In this document: one piece after another, positions 1 to 13,400 of the stretch
How the letters are laid out: each line of letters starts with the position of its first letter
Position numbering within the stretch: the first letter of the stretch is position 1
Source of the DNA: Hydractinia symbiolongicarpus
Lineage: Eukaryota; Cnidaria; Hydrozoa; Anthoathecata; Hydractiniidae
Assembly: GCF_029227915.1 (NCBI RefSeq)
Contig: NC_079881.1
Span: 28,993,501 to 29,057,500 of the forward strand
Length of the DNA stretch: 64,000 nucleotides
Reading direction: 5' to 3'
The notes under the pieces: model-generated
Told to the model about the DNA's origin: nothing
Database searches by the model: none
The model's input: only the letters and a program-made list of their open reading frames with translations
Translations under genes and position numbers: made by a program

Positions 1-339
1 CATTTCTTACTGTGGGACCAATCCTAGCCGTTAGCGCGCGCTGAAGTAATACCGACAGTTTCAAATACTACATTTCACTGACTTTCTAACGGTGTCAGTC
101 CGTTTGAGCTTCAACAGTTGGGTCACATATTCGTACCAACATGTATTTAGCGATATTTATCTGATATTACTAGGTTGCATCGCTTTTAACAGTGAAACGA
201 CTGACTGTGGGACTTAATTGAACTAACTTTGGACTGTGAACTGATAAATGTGATAAATGAAAGAAATTGGACTCCAAGAAATAACATTCTTCTTAATTTG
301 ACATGATTCCCGGAACTCAGCGATTACACTGGGCGCTGT

Positions 340-3300
340 GGTAGCGCTTCAATTAAAAATTAAGATGAAAAAGTTATTTTTTACTGTGGGACCAATCCTA
401 GCCGTTAGCGCGCGCTGAAGTAACACAGACAGTTTCAAAAACTACATTTCACTGACTTTCTAACGCTGTCAGTCCGTTTGAGTTTCAACAGTTGGGTCAC
501 ATATTCGTACCAACATGTATTTAGCGATATTTATCTGATATTACTAGGTTGCATCGCTTTTAACAGTGAAACGATTGACTGTGGGACTTAATTGAACTAA
601 CTTTGGACTGTGAAAGGATAAATGTGATAAATGAAAAAAATTGGACGCCAAGAAATAACATTCTTCTTAATTTGACATGACTGCCGGAACTCAGCGGTTA
701 CACTAGGCGCTGTGGTAGCGCTTCAATTAAAAATTAAGATAAAAAAGTTATTTTTTACTGTGGGACCAATCCTAGCCGTTATCGCACGCTGAAGAAATAG
801 CGACAGTTTCAAAAACTACATTTCATTGACTTTCTAAAAGTGTCAGTCCGTTTGAGTTACAACGGTTGGGTCACCTATTCGTACCAACATGTACTTAGCG
901 ATATTTTTCTGATATTACTAAGTTGCATCGCTTTTAACAATGAAACGATTGACTGTAGGACTTAATTAAACTGATTTTGGACTGTGACCTTAAAAATGTG
1001 AAAGTGAGACAATTGGACTCCAAGAAATAACATTCTTCTCAATTTGACATGATTGCCGGAACTCAGCGATTACACTGGGCGGTGTGGTAGCGCTTCTTTT
1101 AAAAATTTAGAATAATAAGTCATTTCTTACTGTGGGACCAATCCTAGCCGTTAGCGCGCGCTGAAGTAATACCGACAGTTTCAAATACTACATTTCACTG
1201 ACTTTCTAACGGTGTCAGTCCGTTTGAGCTTCAACAGTTGGGTCACATATTCGTACCAACATGTATTTAGCGATATTTATCTGATATTACTAGGTTGCAT
1301 CGCTTTTAACAGTGAAACGACTGACTGTGGGACTTAATTGAACTAACTTTGGACTGTGAACTGATAAATGTGATAAATGAAAGAAATTGGACTCCAAGAA
1401 ATAACATTCTTCTTAATTTGACATGATTCCCGGAACTCAGCGATTACACTGGGCGCTGTGGTAGCGCTTCAATTAAAAATTAAGATGAAAAAGTTATTTT
1501 TTACTGTGGGACCAATCCTAGCCGTTAGCACGCGCTGAAGTAACACAGACAGTTTAAAAAACTACATTTCACTGACTTTCTAACGCTGTCAGTCCGTTTG
1601 AGTTTCAACAGTTGGGTCACATATTCGTACCAACATGTATTTAGCGATATTTATCTGATATTACTAGGTTGCATCGCTTTTAACAGTGAAACGATTGACT
1701 GTGGGACTTAATTGAACTAACTTTGGACTGTGAAAGGATAAATGTGATAAATGAAAAAAATTGGACGCCAAGAAATAACATTCTTCTTAATTTGACACGA
1801 TTGCCGGAACTCAGCGATTACACTGGGCGCTGAGGTAGCTTTTCTTTTAGAAATTTACATTATTAATTCATTTTTCACTGTGGAACCAATCCTAGCCATT
1901 ACCGCACGCTGAAGAAATAGCGACAGTTTCAAAAACTACATTTCATTGACTTTATAACGGTGTCAGTCCGTTTGAGTTACAACGGTTAGGTCATCTATTC
2001 GTACCAACATGTACTTAGCGATATTTTTCTCATATTACTAGGTTGCATCGCGTTTAGCAGTGAAACGATTGACTGTGGGACCTAATTGAACTAACTTTGG
2101 ACAGTGACCTGATAAATGTGATAAATGAATAAAATTGGACACCAAGAAGTAACATTCTTCTTAATTTGACATGATTGCCGGAACTCAGCGATTACACTGT
2201 GCGCTGTGGTAGCGCTTCATTTAAAAATTTAGATTAATAGTTCATTTTTCACTGTGGGACCAATCCTAGCCGTTATCGCGCGCTAAAGAAATAGCGACAG
2301 TTTGAAAAACTACATTTCATTGACTTTCTAACGGTGTCAGTCCGTTTGAGTTACAACGGTTGGGTCACCTATTCCTACCAACATGTATTTAGCGATATTT
2401 TTCTGATATTACTAGGTTGCATCGCTTTTAACAATGAAACAATTGACTGTGGGACTTAATTGAACTAACTTTGGACTGCAACCTGATAAATATGATAAAT
2501 GAGACAATTGGACTCCAAGAAATAACATTCTTCTTAATTTGACGTGGTTGCTGGAACTCAGCGATTATACTGGGCGCTGTGGTAGCGCTTCATTTAAATT
2601 TAGATAAATAAGTCATTCTTTACTGTGGGACCAATCCTATCCGTTATTGCGCGCTGAAGAAATAGCGATTGTTTCAAAAACTACATTTCATTGCCTTTGT
2701 GGCGGTGTCAGTCCGTTTGAGTTTCAACGGTTGGGTCACATATTCGTACCAACATGCATTTAGCGATATTTATCTGATATTACTAGGTTGCATCGCTTTT
2801 AACAGTGAAACGATTGACTGTGGGAATTAATTGAACTAACTTTGGACTGTGAACTGATAAATATGATAAATGAGACAATTGGACTCCAAGAAATAACATT
2901 CTTCTTAATTTGACATGACTGCCGGAACTCAGCGATTACACTAGGCGCTGTGGTAGCGCTTCAATTAAAAATTAAGATAAAAAAGTTATTTTTTACTGTG
3001 GGACCAATCCTAGCCGTTATCGCACGCTGAAGAAATAGCGACAGTTTCAAAAACTACATTTCATTGACTTTCTAAAAGTGTCAGTCCGTTTGAGTTACAA
3101 CGGTTGGGTCACCTATTCGTACCAACATGTATTTAGCGATATTTATCTGATATTACTAGGTTGCATCGCTTTTAACAGTGAAACGATTGACTGTGGGACT
3201 TACTTGAACTAACTTTGGACTGTGAAAGGATAAATGTGACAAATGAAAAAAATTGGACGCCAAGAAATAACATTCTTCTTAATTTGACACGATTGCCGGA

Positions 3301-6300
3301 ACTCAGCGATTACACTGGGCGCTGAGGTAGCTTTTCTTTTAGAAATTTAGATTAATAATTCATTTTTTACTGTGGAACCAATCCTAGCCATTACCGCACG
3401 CTGAAGAAATAGCGACAGTTTCAAAAACTACATTTCATTAAATTTATAACGGTGTCAGTCCGTTTGAGTTACAACGGTTAGGTCATCTATTCGTACCAAC
3501 ATGTATTTAGCGATATTTTTCTCATATTACTAGGTTGCATCGCCTTTAGCAGTGAAACGATTGACTGTGGGACCTAATTGAACTAACTTTGGACAGTGAC
3601 CTGATAAATGTGATAAATGAATAAAATGGACACCAAGCAGTAACATTCTTCTTAATTTGACATGATTGCCGGAACTCAGCGATTACACTAGGCGCTGTGG
3701 TAGCGCTTCAATTAAAAATTAAGATAAAAAAGTTATTTTTTACTGTGGGACCAATCCTAGCCGTTAGCGCGCGCTGAAGTAACACAGACAGTTTCAAAAA
3801 CTACATTTCACTGACTTTCTAACGCTGTCAGTCCGTTTGAGTTTCAACAGTTGGGTCACATATTCGTACCAACATGTATTTAGCGATATTTATCTGATAT
3901 TACTAGGTTGCATCGCTTTTAACAGTGAAACGATTGACTGTGGGACTTAATTGAACTAACTTTGGACTGTGAAAGGATAAATGTGATAAATGAAAAAAAT
4001 TGGACGCCAAGAAATAACATTCTTCTTAATTTGACATGACTGCCGGAACTCAGCGGTTACACTAGGCGCTGTGGTAGCGCTTCAATTAAAAATTAAGATA
4101 AAAAAGTTATTTTTTACTGTGGGACCAATCCTAGCCGTTATCGCACGCTGAAGAAATAGCGACAGTTTTAAAAACTACATTTCATTGACTTTCTAAAAGT
4201 GTCAGTCCGTTTGAGTTACAACGGTTGGGTCACCTATTCGTACCAACATGTACTTAGCGATATTTTTCTGATATTACTAAGTTGCATCGCTTTTAACAAT
4301 GAAACGATTGACTGTAGGACTTAATTAAACTGATTTTGGACTGTGACCTTAAAAATGTGAAAGTGAGACAATTGGACTCCAAGAAATAACATTCTTCTCA
4401 ATTTGACATGATTGCCGGAACTCAGCGATTACACTGGGCGGTGTGGTAGCGCTTCTTTTAAAAATTTAGAATAATAAGTCATTTCTTACTATGGGACCAA
4501 TCCTAGCCGTTAGCGCGCGCTGAAGTAATACCGACAGTTTCAAATACTACATTTCACTGACTTTCTAACGGTGTCAGTCCGTTTGAGCTTCAACAGTTGG
4601 GTCACATATTCGTACCAACATGTATTTAGCGATATTTATCTGATATTACTAGGTTGCATCGCTTTTAACAGTGAAACGACTGACTGTGGGACTTAATTGA
4701 ACTAACTTTGGACTGTGAACTGATAAATGTGATAAATGAAAGAAATTGGACTCCAAGAAATAACATTCTTCTTAATTTGACATGATTCCCGGAACTCAGC
4801 GATTACACTGGGCGCTGTGGTAGCGCTTCAATTAAAAATTAAGATGAAAAAGTTATTTTTTACTGTGGGACCAATCCTAGCCGTTAGCACGCGCTGAAGT
4901 AACACAGACAGTTTAAAAAACTACATTTCACTGACTTTCTAACGCTGTCAGTCCGTTTGAGTTTCAACAGTTGGGTCACATATTCGTACCAACATGTATT
5001 TAGCGATATTTATCTGATATTACTAGGTTGCATCGCTTTTAACAGTGAAACGATTGACTGTGGGACTTAATTGAACTAACTTTGGACTGTGAAAGGATAA
5101 ATGTGATAAATGAAAAAAATTGGACGCCAAGAAATAACATTCTTCTTAATTTGACACGATTGCCGGAACTCAGCGATTACACTGGGCGCTGAGGTAGCTT
5201 TTCTTTTAGAAATTTACATTATTAATTCATTTTTCACTGTGGAACCAATCCTAGCCATTACCGCACGCTGAAGAAATAGCGACAGTTTCAAAAACTACAT
5301 TTCATTGACTTTATAACGGTGTCAGTCCGTTTGAGTTACAACGGTTAGGTCATCTATTCGTACCAACATGTACTTAGCGATATTTTTCTCATATTACTAG
5401 GTTGCATCGCGTTTAGCAGTGAAACGATTGACTGTGGGACCTAATTGAACTAACTTTGGACAGTGACCTGATAAATGTGATAAATGAATAAAATTGGACA
5501 CCAAGAAGTAACATTCTTCTTAATTTGACATGATTGCCGGAACTCAGCGATTACACTGTGCGCTGTGGTAGCGCTTCATTTAAAAATTTAGATTAATAGT
5601 TCATTTTTCACTGTGGGACCAATCCTAGCCGTTATCGCGCGCTAAAGAAATAGCGACAGTTTGAAAAACTACATTTCATTGACTTTCTAACGGTGTCAGT
5701 CCGTTTGAGTTACAACGGTTGGGTCACCTATTCCTACCAACATGTATTTAGCGATATTTTTCTGATATTACTAGGTTGCATCGCTTTTAACAATGAAACA
5801 ATTGACTGTGGGACTTAATTGAACTAACTTTGGACTGCAACCTGATAAATATGATAAATGAGACAATTGGACTCCAAGAAATAACATTCTTCTTAATTTG
5901 ACGTGGTTGCTGGAACTCAGCGATTATACTGGGCGCTGTGGTAGCGCTTCATTTAAATTTAGATAAATAAGTCATTCTTTACTGTGGGACCAATCCTATC
6001 CGTTATTGCGCGCTGAAGAAATAGCGATTGTTTCAAAACCTACATTTCATTGCCTTTGTGGCGGTGTCAGTCCGTTTGAGTTTCAACGGTTGGGTCACAT
6101 ATTCGTACCAACATGCATTTAGCGATATTTATCTGATATTACTAGGTTGCATCGCTTTTAACAGTGAAACGATTGACTGTGGGAATTAATTGAACTAACT
6201 TTGGACTGTGAACTGATAAATATGATAAATGAGACAATTGGACTCCAAGAAATAACATTCTTCTTAATTTGACATGACTGCCGGAACTCAGCGATTACAC

Positions 6301-7060
6301 TAGGCGCTGTGGTAGCGCTTCAATTAAAAATTAAGATAAAAAAGTTATTTTTTACTGTGGGACCAATCCTAGCCGTTATCGCACGCTGAAGAAATAGCGA
6401 CAGTTTCAAAAACTACATTTCATTGACTTTCTAAAAGTGTCAGTCCGTTTGAGTTACAACGGTTGGGTCACCTATTCGTACCAACATGTATTTAGCGATA
6501 TTTATCTGATATTACTAGGTTGCATCGCTTTTAACAGTGAAACGATTGACTGTGGGACTTACTTGAACTAACTTTGGACTGTGAAAGGATAAATGTGACA
6601 AATGAAAAAAATTGGACGCCAAGAAATAACATTCTTCTTAATTTGACACGATTGCCGGAACTCAGCGATTACACTGGGCGCTGAGGTAGCTTTTCTTTTA
6701 GAAATTTAGATTAATAATTCATTTTTTACTGTGGGACCAATCCTAGCCATTACCGCACGCTGAAGAAATAGCGACAGTTTCAAAAACTACATTTCATTAA
6801 ATTTATAACGGTGTCAGTCCGTTTGAGTTACAACGGTTAGGTCATCTATTCGTACCAACATGTATTTAGCGATATTTTTCTCATATTACTAGGTTGCATC
6901 GCCTTTAGCAGTGAAACGATTGACTGTGGGACCTAATTGAACTAACTTTGGACAGTGACCTGATAAATGTGATAAATGAATAAAATGGACACCAAGCAGT
7001 AACATTCTTCTTAATTTGACATGATTGCCGGAACTCAGCGATTACACTAGGCGCTGTGGT
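340..7060. repeat. HOR block: 9-monomer unit of 3359 bp, two copies
   Basis: Copy A is about 340-3700 and copy B about 3700-7060, at a constant offset of 3359 bp. Diagnostic variants recur at that offset: catttcttact with accgacag at 1121 and 4480; cactgtggaacc with the ccattaccgcacg variant near 1877 and 5236; and the shortened catttaaattt form near 2591 and 5950. The copies are nearly identical, with only occasional single-base differences, which implies recent amplification. Inside it, 1-665 also aligns with 1121-1795 at an offset of 1120 bp, showing an older 3-monomer duplication. Confidence 0.85.
383..756. repeat. Representative satellite monomer (374 bp)
   Basis: Chosen as a reference unit because it is complete and close to the majority sequence. 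Visible internal structure: a perfect 10-bp GC palindrome AGCGCGCGCT at 407-416; an inverted pair AGCGAT (523-528) and ATCGCT (553-558) separated by 24 bp; and a compact hairpin GCGCT-GTGGT-AGCGC at 707-721. The motif actgtggga occurs twice, at 383 and 579, about half a monomer apart, but the two halves do not otherwise align, so I do not call a dimeric origin. CpG dinucleotides persist in the palindrome and hairpin. None of these elements has a demonstrated function. Confidence 0.85.
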
Positions 7061-7850
7061 AGCGCTTCAATTAAAAATTAAGATAAAAAAGTTATTTTTT
7101 ACTGTGGGACCAATCCTAGCCGTTATCGCACGCTGAAGAAATAGCGACAGTTTCAAAAACTACATTTCATTGACTTTCTAAAAGTGTCAGTCCGTTTGAG
7201 TTACAACGGTTGGGTCACCTATTCGTACCAACATGTATTTAGCGATATTTATCTGATATTACTAGGTTGCATCGCTTTTAACAGTGAAACGATTGACTGT
7301 GGGACTTACTTGAACTAACTTTGGACTGTAAAAGGATAAATGTGACAAATGAAAAAAATTGGACGCCAAGAAATAACATTCTTCTTAATTTGACACGATT
7401 GCCGGAACTCAGCGATTACACTGGGCGCTGAGGTAGCTTTTCTTTTAGAAATTTAGATTAATAATTCATTTTTTACTGTGGAACCAATCCTAGCCATTAC
7501 CGCACGCTGAAGAAATAGCGACAGTTTCAAAAACTACATTTCATTAAATTTATAACGGTGTCAGTCCGTTTGAGTTACAACGGTTAGGTCATCTATTCGT
7601 ACCAACATGTATTTAGCGATATTTTTCTCATATTACTAGGTTGCATCGCCTTTAGCAGTGAAACGATTGACTGTGGGACCTAATTGAACTAACTTTGGAC
7701 AGTGACCTGATAAATGTGATAAATGAATAAAATGGACACCAAGCAGTAACATTCTTCTTAATTTGACATGATTGCCGGAACTCAGCGATTACACTGTGCG
7801 CTGTGGTAGCGCTTCATTTAAAAATTTAGATTAATAGTTCATTTTTCACT
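6354..7850. repeat. Tandem 2-monomer (747 bp) duplication
   Basis: The monomer with the gggacttacttgaac variant starts at about 6354 and again at 7101. The following ccattaccgcacg monomer starts at about 6727 and 7474. The offset is 747 bp, two monomers. This looks like a local dimer duplication added at the end of the second 3359-bp copy. Confidence 0.75.
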
Positions 7851-8220
7851 GTGGGACCAATCCTAGCCAGTATCGCGCGCTAAAGAAATAGCGACAGTTT
7901 GAAAAACTACATTTCATTGACTTTCTAACGGTGTCAGTCCGTTTGAGTTACAACGGTTGGGTCACCTATTCCTACCAACATGTATTTAGCGATATTTTTC
8001 TGATATTACTAGGTTGCATCGCTTTTAACAATGAAACAATTGACTGTGGGACTTAATTGAACTAACTTTGGACTGCAACCTGATAAATATGATAAATGAG
8101 ACAATTGGACTCCAAGAAATAACATTCTTCTTAATTTGACGTGGTTGCTGGAACTCAGCGATTATACTGGGAGCTGTGGTAGCGCTTCATTTAAAAATTT
8201 AGATAAATAAGTCATTCTTT

Positions 8221-8966
8221 ACTGTGGGACCAATCCTATCCGTTATTGCGCGCTGAAGAAATAGCGATTGTTTCAAAAACTACATTTCATTGACTTTCTA
8301 GCGGTGTCAGTCCGTTTGAGTTACAACGGTTGGGTCACCTATTCGTGCCAACATGTATTTAGCGATATTTTTCTCATATTACTAGGTTGCATCGCGTTTA
8401 GCAGTGAAACGATTGACTGTGGGACTTAATTGAACTAACTTTGGACTGCAACCTGATAAATATGATAAATGAGACAATTGGACTCCAAGAAATAACATTC
8501 TTCTTAATTTGACGTGGTTGCTGGAACTCAGCGATTATACTGGGAGCTGTGGTAGCGCTTCATTTAAAAATTTAGATAAATAAGTCATTCTTTACTGTGG
8601 GACCAATCCTATCCGTTATTGCGCGCTGAAGAAATAGCGATTGTTTCAAAAACTACATTTCATTGACTTTCTAGCGGTGTCAGTCCGTTTGAGTTACAAC
8701 GGTTGGGTCACCTATTCGTGCCAACATGTATTTAGCGATATTTTTCTCATATTACTAGGTTGCATCGCGTTTAGCAGTGAAACGATTGACTGTGGGACTT
8801 AATTGAACTAACTTTGGACAGTGACCTGATAAATGTGATAAATGAATAAAATTGGTTCTCCAAGAAGTAACATTCTTCTTAATTTGACATGATTGCCGGA
8901 ACTCAGCGATTACACTGTGCGCTGTGGTAGCGCTTCATTTAAAAATTTAGATTAATAGTTCATTTT
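8221..8966. repeat. Single-monomer (373 bp) tandem duplication
   Basis: Two adjacent monomers starting at 8221 and 8594 are almost identical over most of their length. They share the atccgttattgcgcg start, tcgtgccaacatg (near 8344 and 8717) and the cgcgtttagcagtg variant. They are the only clear case of immediate one-monomer duplication that I noticed. Confidence 0.75.
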
Positions 8967-11900
8967 TTACTGTGGGACCAATCCTAGCCGTTATCGCGCG
9001 CTAAAGAAATAGCGACAGTTTCAAAAACTACATTTCATTGACTTTCTAACGGTGTCAGTCCGTTTGAGTTACTACGGTTGGGTCACCTATTCCTACCAAC
9101 ATGTATTTAGCGATATTTTTCTGATATTACTAGGTTGCATCGCTTTTAACAATGAAACAATTGACTGTGGGACTTAATTGAACTAACTTTGGACTGCAAC
9201 CTGATAAATATGATAAATGAGACAACTGGACTCCAAGAAATAACATTCTTCTTAATTTGACGTGGTTGCTGGAACTCAGCGATTATACTGGGCGCTGTGG
9301 TAGCGCTTCATTTAAATTTAGATAAATAAGTCATTCTTTACTGTGGGACCAATCCTATCTGTTATTGCGCGCTGAAGAAATAGCGATTGTTTCAAAACCT
9401 ACATTTCATTGACTTTGTGGCGGTGTCAGTCCGTTTGAGTTTCAACGGTTGGGTCACATATTCGTACCAACATGCATTTAGCGATATTTATCTGATATTA
9501 CTAGGTTGCATCGCTTTTAACAGTGAAACGATTGACTGTGGGAATTAATTGAACTAACTTTGGACTGTGAACTGATAAATATGATAAATGAGACAATTGG
9601 ACTCCAAGAAATAACATTCTTCTTAATTTGACATGACTGCCGGAACTCAGCGATTACACTAGGCGCTGTGGTAGCGCTTCAATTAAAAATTAAGATAAAA
9701 AAGTTATTTTTTACTGTGGGACCAATCCTAGCCGTTATCGCACGCTGAAGAAATAGCGACAGTTTCAAAAACTACATTTCATTGACTTTCTAAAAGTGTC
9801 AGTCCGTTTGAGTTACAACGGTTGGATCACCTATTCGTACCAACATGTATTTAGCGATATTTTTCTGATATTACTAAGTTGCATCGCTTTTAACAATGAA
9901 ACGATTGACTGTAGGACTTAATTAAACTGATTTTGGACTGTGACCTTAAAAATGTGAAAGTGAGACAATTGGACTCCAAGAAATAACATTCTTCTCAATT
10001 TGACATGATTGCCGGAACTCAGCGATTACACTGGGCGGTGTGGTAGCGCTTCTTTTAAAAATTTAGAATAGTAAGTCATTTCTTACTGTGGGACCAATCC
10101 TAGCCGTTAGCGCGCGCTGAAGTAATACCGACAGTTTCAAATACTACATTTCACTGACTTTCTAACGGTGTCAGTCCGTTTGAGCTTCAACAGTTGGGTC
10201 ACCTATTCCTACCAACATGTATTTAGCGATATTTTTCTGATATTACTAGGTTGCATCGCTTTTAACAATGAAACAATTGACTGTGGGACTTAATTGAACT
10301 AACTTTGGACTGCAACCTGATAAATATGATAAATGAGACAACTGGACTCCAAGAAATAACATTCTTCTTAATTTGACATGATTCCCGGAACTCAGCGATT
10401 ACACTGTGCGCTGTGGTAGCGCTTCATTTAAAAATTTAGATTAATAGTTCATTTTTTACTGTGGGACCAATCCTAGCCGTTATCGCGCGCTAAAGAAATA
10501 GCGACAGTTTCAAAAACTACATTTCATTGACTTTCTAACGGTGTCAGTCCGTTTGAGTTACTACGGTTGGGTCACCTATTCCTACCAACATGTATTTAGC
10601 GATATTTTTCTGATATTACTAGGTTGCATCGCTTTTAACAATGAAACAATTGACTGTGGGACTTAATTGAACTAACTTTGGACTGCAACCTGATAAATAT
10701 GATAAATGAGACAACTGGACTCCAAGAAATAACATTCTTCTTAATTTGACGTGGTTGCTGGAACTCAGCGATTATACTGGGCGCTGTGGTAGCGCTTTAT
10801 TTAAATTTAGATAAATAAGTCATTCTTTACTGTGGGACCAATCCTATCTGTTATTGCGCGCTGAAGAAATAGCGATTGTTTCAAAACCTACATTTCATTG
10901 ACTTTGTGGCGGTGTCAGTCCGTTTGAGTTTCAACGGTTGGGTCACATATTCGTACCAACATGCATTTAGCGATATTTATCTGATATTACTAGGTTGCAT
11001 CGCTTTTAACAGTGAAACGATTGACTGTGGGAATTAATTGAACTAACTTTGGACTGTGAACTGATAAATATGATAAATGAGACAATTGGACTCCAAGAAA
11101 TAACATTCTTCTTAATTTGACATGACTGCCGGAACTCAGCGATTACACTAGGCGCTGTGGTAGCGCTTCAATTAAAAATTAAGATAAAAAAGTTATTTTT
11201 TACTGTGGGACCAATCCTAGCCGTTATCGCACGCTGAAGAAATAGCGACAGTTTCAAAAACTACATTTCATTGACTTTCTAAAAGTGTCAGTCCGTTTGA
11301 GTTACAACGGTTGGATCACCTATTCGTACCAACATGTATTTAGCGATATTTTTCTGATATTACTAAGTTGCATCGCTTTTAACAATGAAACGATTGACTG
11401 TAGGACTTAATTAAACTGATTTTGGACTGTGACCTTAAAAATGTGAAAGTGAGACAATTGGACTCCAAGAAATAAAATTCTTCTCAATTTGACATGATTG
11501 CCGGAACTCAGCGATTACACTGGGCGGTGTGGTAGCGCTTCTTTTAAAAATTTAGAATAGTAAGTCACTTCTTACTGTGGGACCAATCCTAGCCGTTAGC
11601 GCGCGCTGAAGTAATACCGACAGTTTCAAATACTACATTTCACTGACTTTCTAACGGTGTCAGTCCGTTTGAGCTTCAACAGTTGGGTCACATATTCGTA
11701 CCAACATGTATTTAGCGATATTTATCTGATATTACTAGGTTGCATCGCTTTTAACAGTGAAACGACTGACTGTGGGACTTAATTGAACTAACTTTGGACT
11801 GTGAACTGATAAATGTGATAAATGAAAGAAATTGGACTCCAAGAAATAACATTCTTCTTAATTTGACATGATTCCCGGAACTCAGCGATTACACTGGGCG

Positions 11901-13400
11901 CTGTGGTAGCGCTTCAATTAAAAATTAAGATGAAAAAGTTATTTTTTACTGTGGGACCAATCCTAGCCGTTAGCGCGCGCTGAAGTAACACAGACAGTTT
12001 CAAAAACTACATTTCACTGACTTTCTAACGCTGTCAGTCCGTTTGAGTTTCAACAGTTGGGTCACATATTCGTACCAACATGTATTTAGCGATATTTATC
12101 TGATATTACTAGGTTGCATCGCTTTTAACAGTGAAACGATTGACTGTGGGACTTAATTGAACTAACTTTGGACTGTGAAAGGATAAATGTGATAAATGAA
12201 AAAAATTGGACGCCAAGAAATAACATTCTTCTTAATTTGACGTGGTTGCTGGAACTCAGCGATTATACTGGGCGCTGTGGTAGCGCTTCATTTAAATTTA
12301 GATAAATAAGTCATTCTTTACTGTGGGACCAATCCTATCTGTTATTGCGCGCTGAAGAAATAGCGATTGTTTCAAAACCTACATTTCATTGACTTTGTGG
12401 CGGTGTCAGTCCGTTTGAGTTTCAACGGTTGGGTCACATATTCGTACCAACATGCATTTAGCGATATTTATCTGATATTACTAGGTTGCATCGCTTTTAA
12501 CAGTGAAACGATTGACTGTGGGAATTAATTGAACTAACTTTGGACTGTGAACTGATAAATATGATAAATGAGACAATTGGACTCCAAGAAATAACATTCT
12601 TCTTAATTTGACATGACTGCCGGAACTCAGCGATTACACTAGGCGCTGTGGTAGCGCTTCAATTAAAAATTAAGATAAAAAAGTTATTTTTTACTGTGGG
12701 ACCAATCCTAGCCGTTATCGCACGCTGAAGAAATAGCGACAGTTTCAAAAACTACATTTCATTGACTTTCTAAAAGTGTCAGTCCGTTTAAGTTACAACG
12801 GTTGGATCACCTATTCGTACCAACATGTATTTAGCGATATTTTTCTGATATTACTAAGTTGCATCGCTTTTAACAATGAAACGATTGACTGTAGGACTTA
12901 ATTAAACTGATTTTGGACTGTGACCTTAAAAATGTGAAAGTGAGACAATTGGACTCCAAGAAATAAAATTCTTCTCAATTTGACATGATTGCCGGAACTC
13001 AGCGATTACACTGGGCGGTGTGGTAGCGCTTCTTTTAAAAATTTAGAATAGTAAGTCATTTCTTACTGTGGGACCAATCCTAGCCGTTAGCGCGCGCTGA
13101 AGTAATACCGACAGTTTCAAATACTACATTTCACTGACTTTCTAACGGTGTCAGTCCGTTTGAGCTTCAACAGTTGGGTCACATATTCGTACCAACATGT
13201 ATTTAGCGATATTTATCTGATATTACTAGGTTGCATCGCTTTTAACAGTGAAACGACTGACTGTGGGACTTAATTGAACTAACTTTGGACTGTGAACTGA
13301 TAAATGTGATAAATGAAAGAAATTGGACTCCAAGAAATAACATTCTTCTTAATTTGACATGATTCCCGGAACTCAGCGATTACACTGGGCGCTGTGGTAG
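8880..13400. repeat. HOR block: 4-monomer unit of about 1490 bp
   Basis: The accgacag-type monomer starts at 10085, 11574 and 13065, offsets of 1489 and 1491 bp. The atctgttattgcgcg variant recurs near 9355, 10846 and 12336, and gagttactacgg recurs near 9066 and 10556. Copies are not perfect permutations: the monomer at 10085 begins as one type and switches after gttgggtcac to another type (acctattcctacc), while the equivalent at 11574 does not. This shows recombination within a monomer. Confidence 0.8.

Noticed and set aside
501-520. CENP-B box-like site
   Set aside because: attcgtaccaacatg matches only the TTCG and the following A; the CGGG half is absent.
383-579. Dimeric origin of the monomer from two half-units, suggested by actgtggga at 383 and 579
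   Set aside because: Beyond the 9-10 bp motif the two halves do not align by eye.
383-756. Hammerhead ribozyme in the satellite, as in some animal satellites
   Set aside because: I looked for the CTGANGA and GAAA cores on both strands. The nearest match, cctgataaatg, lacks the required G, and no properly placed partner helices were seen.
383-756. tRNA-, 5S- or Pol III promoter-related sequence in the monomer
   Set aside because: No convincing A box and B box pair or cloverleaf was seen.
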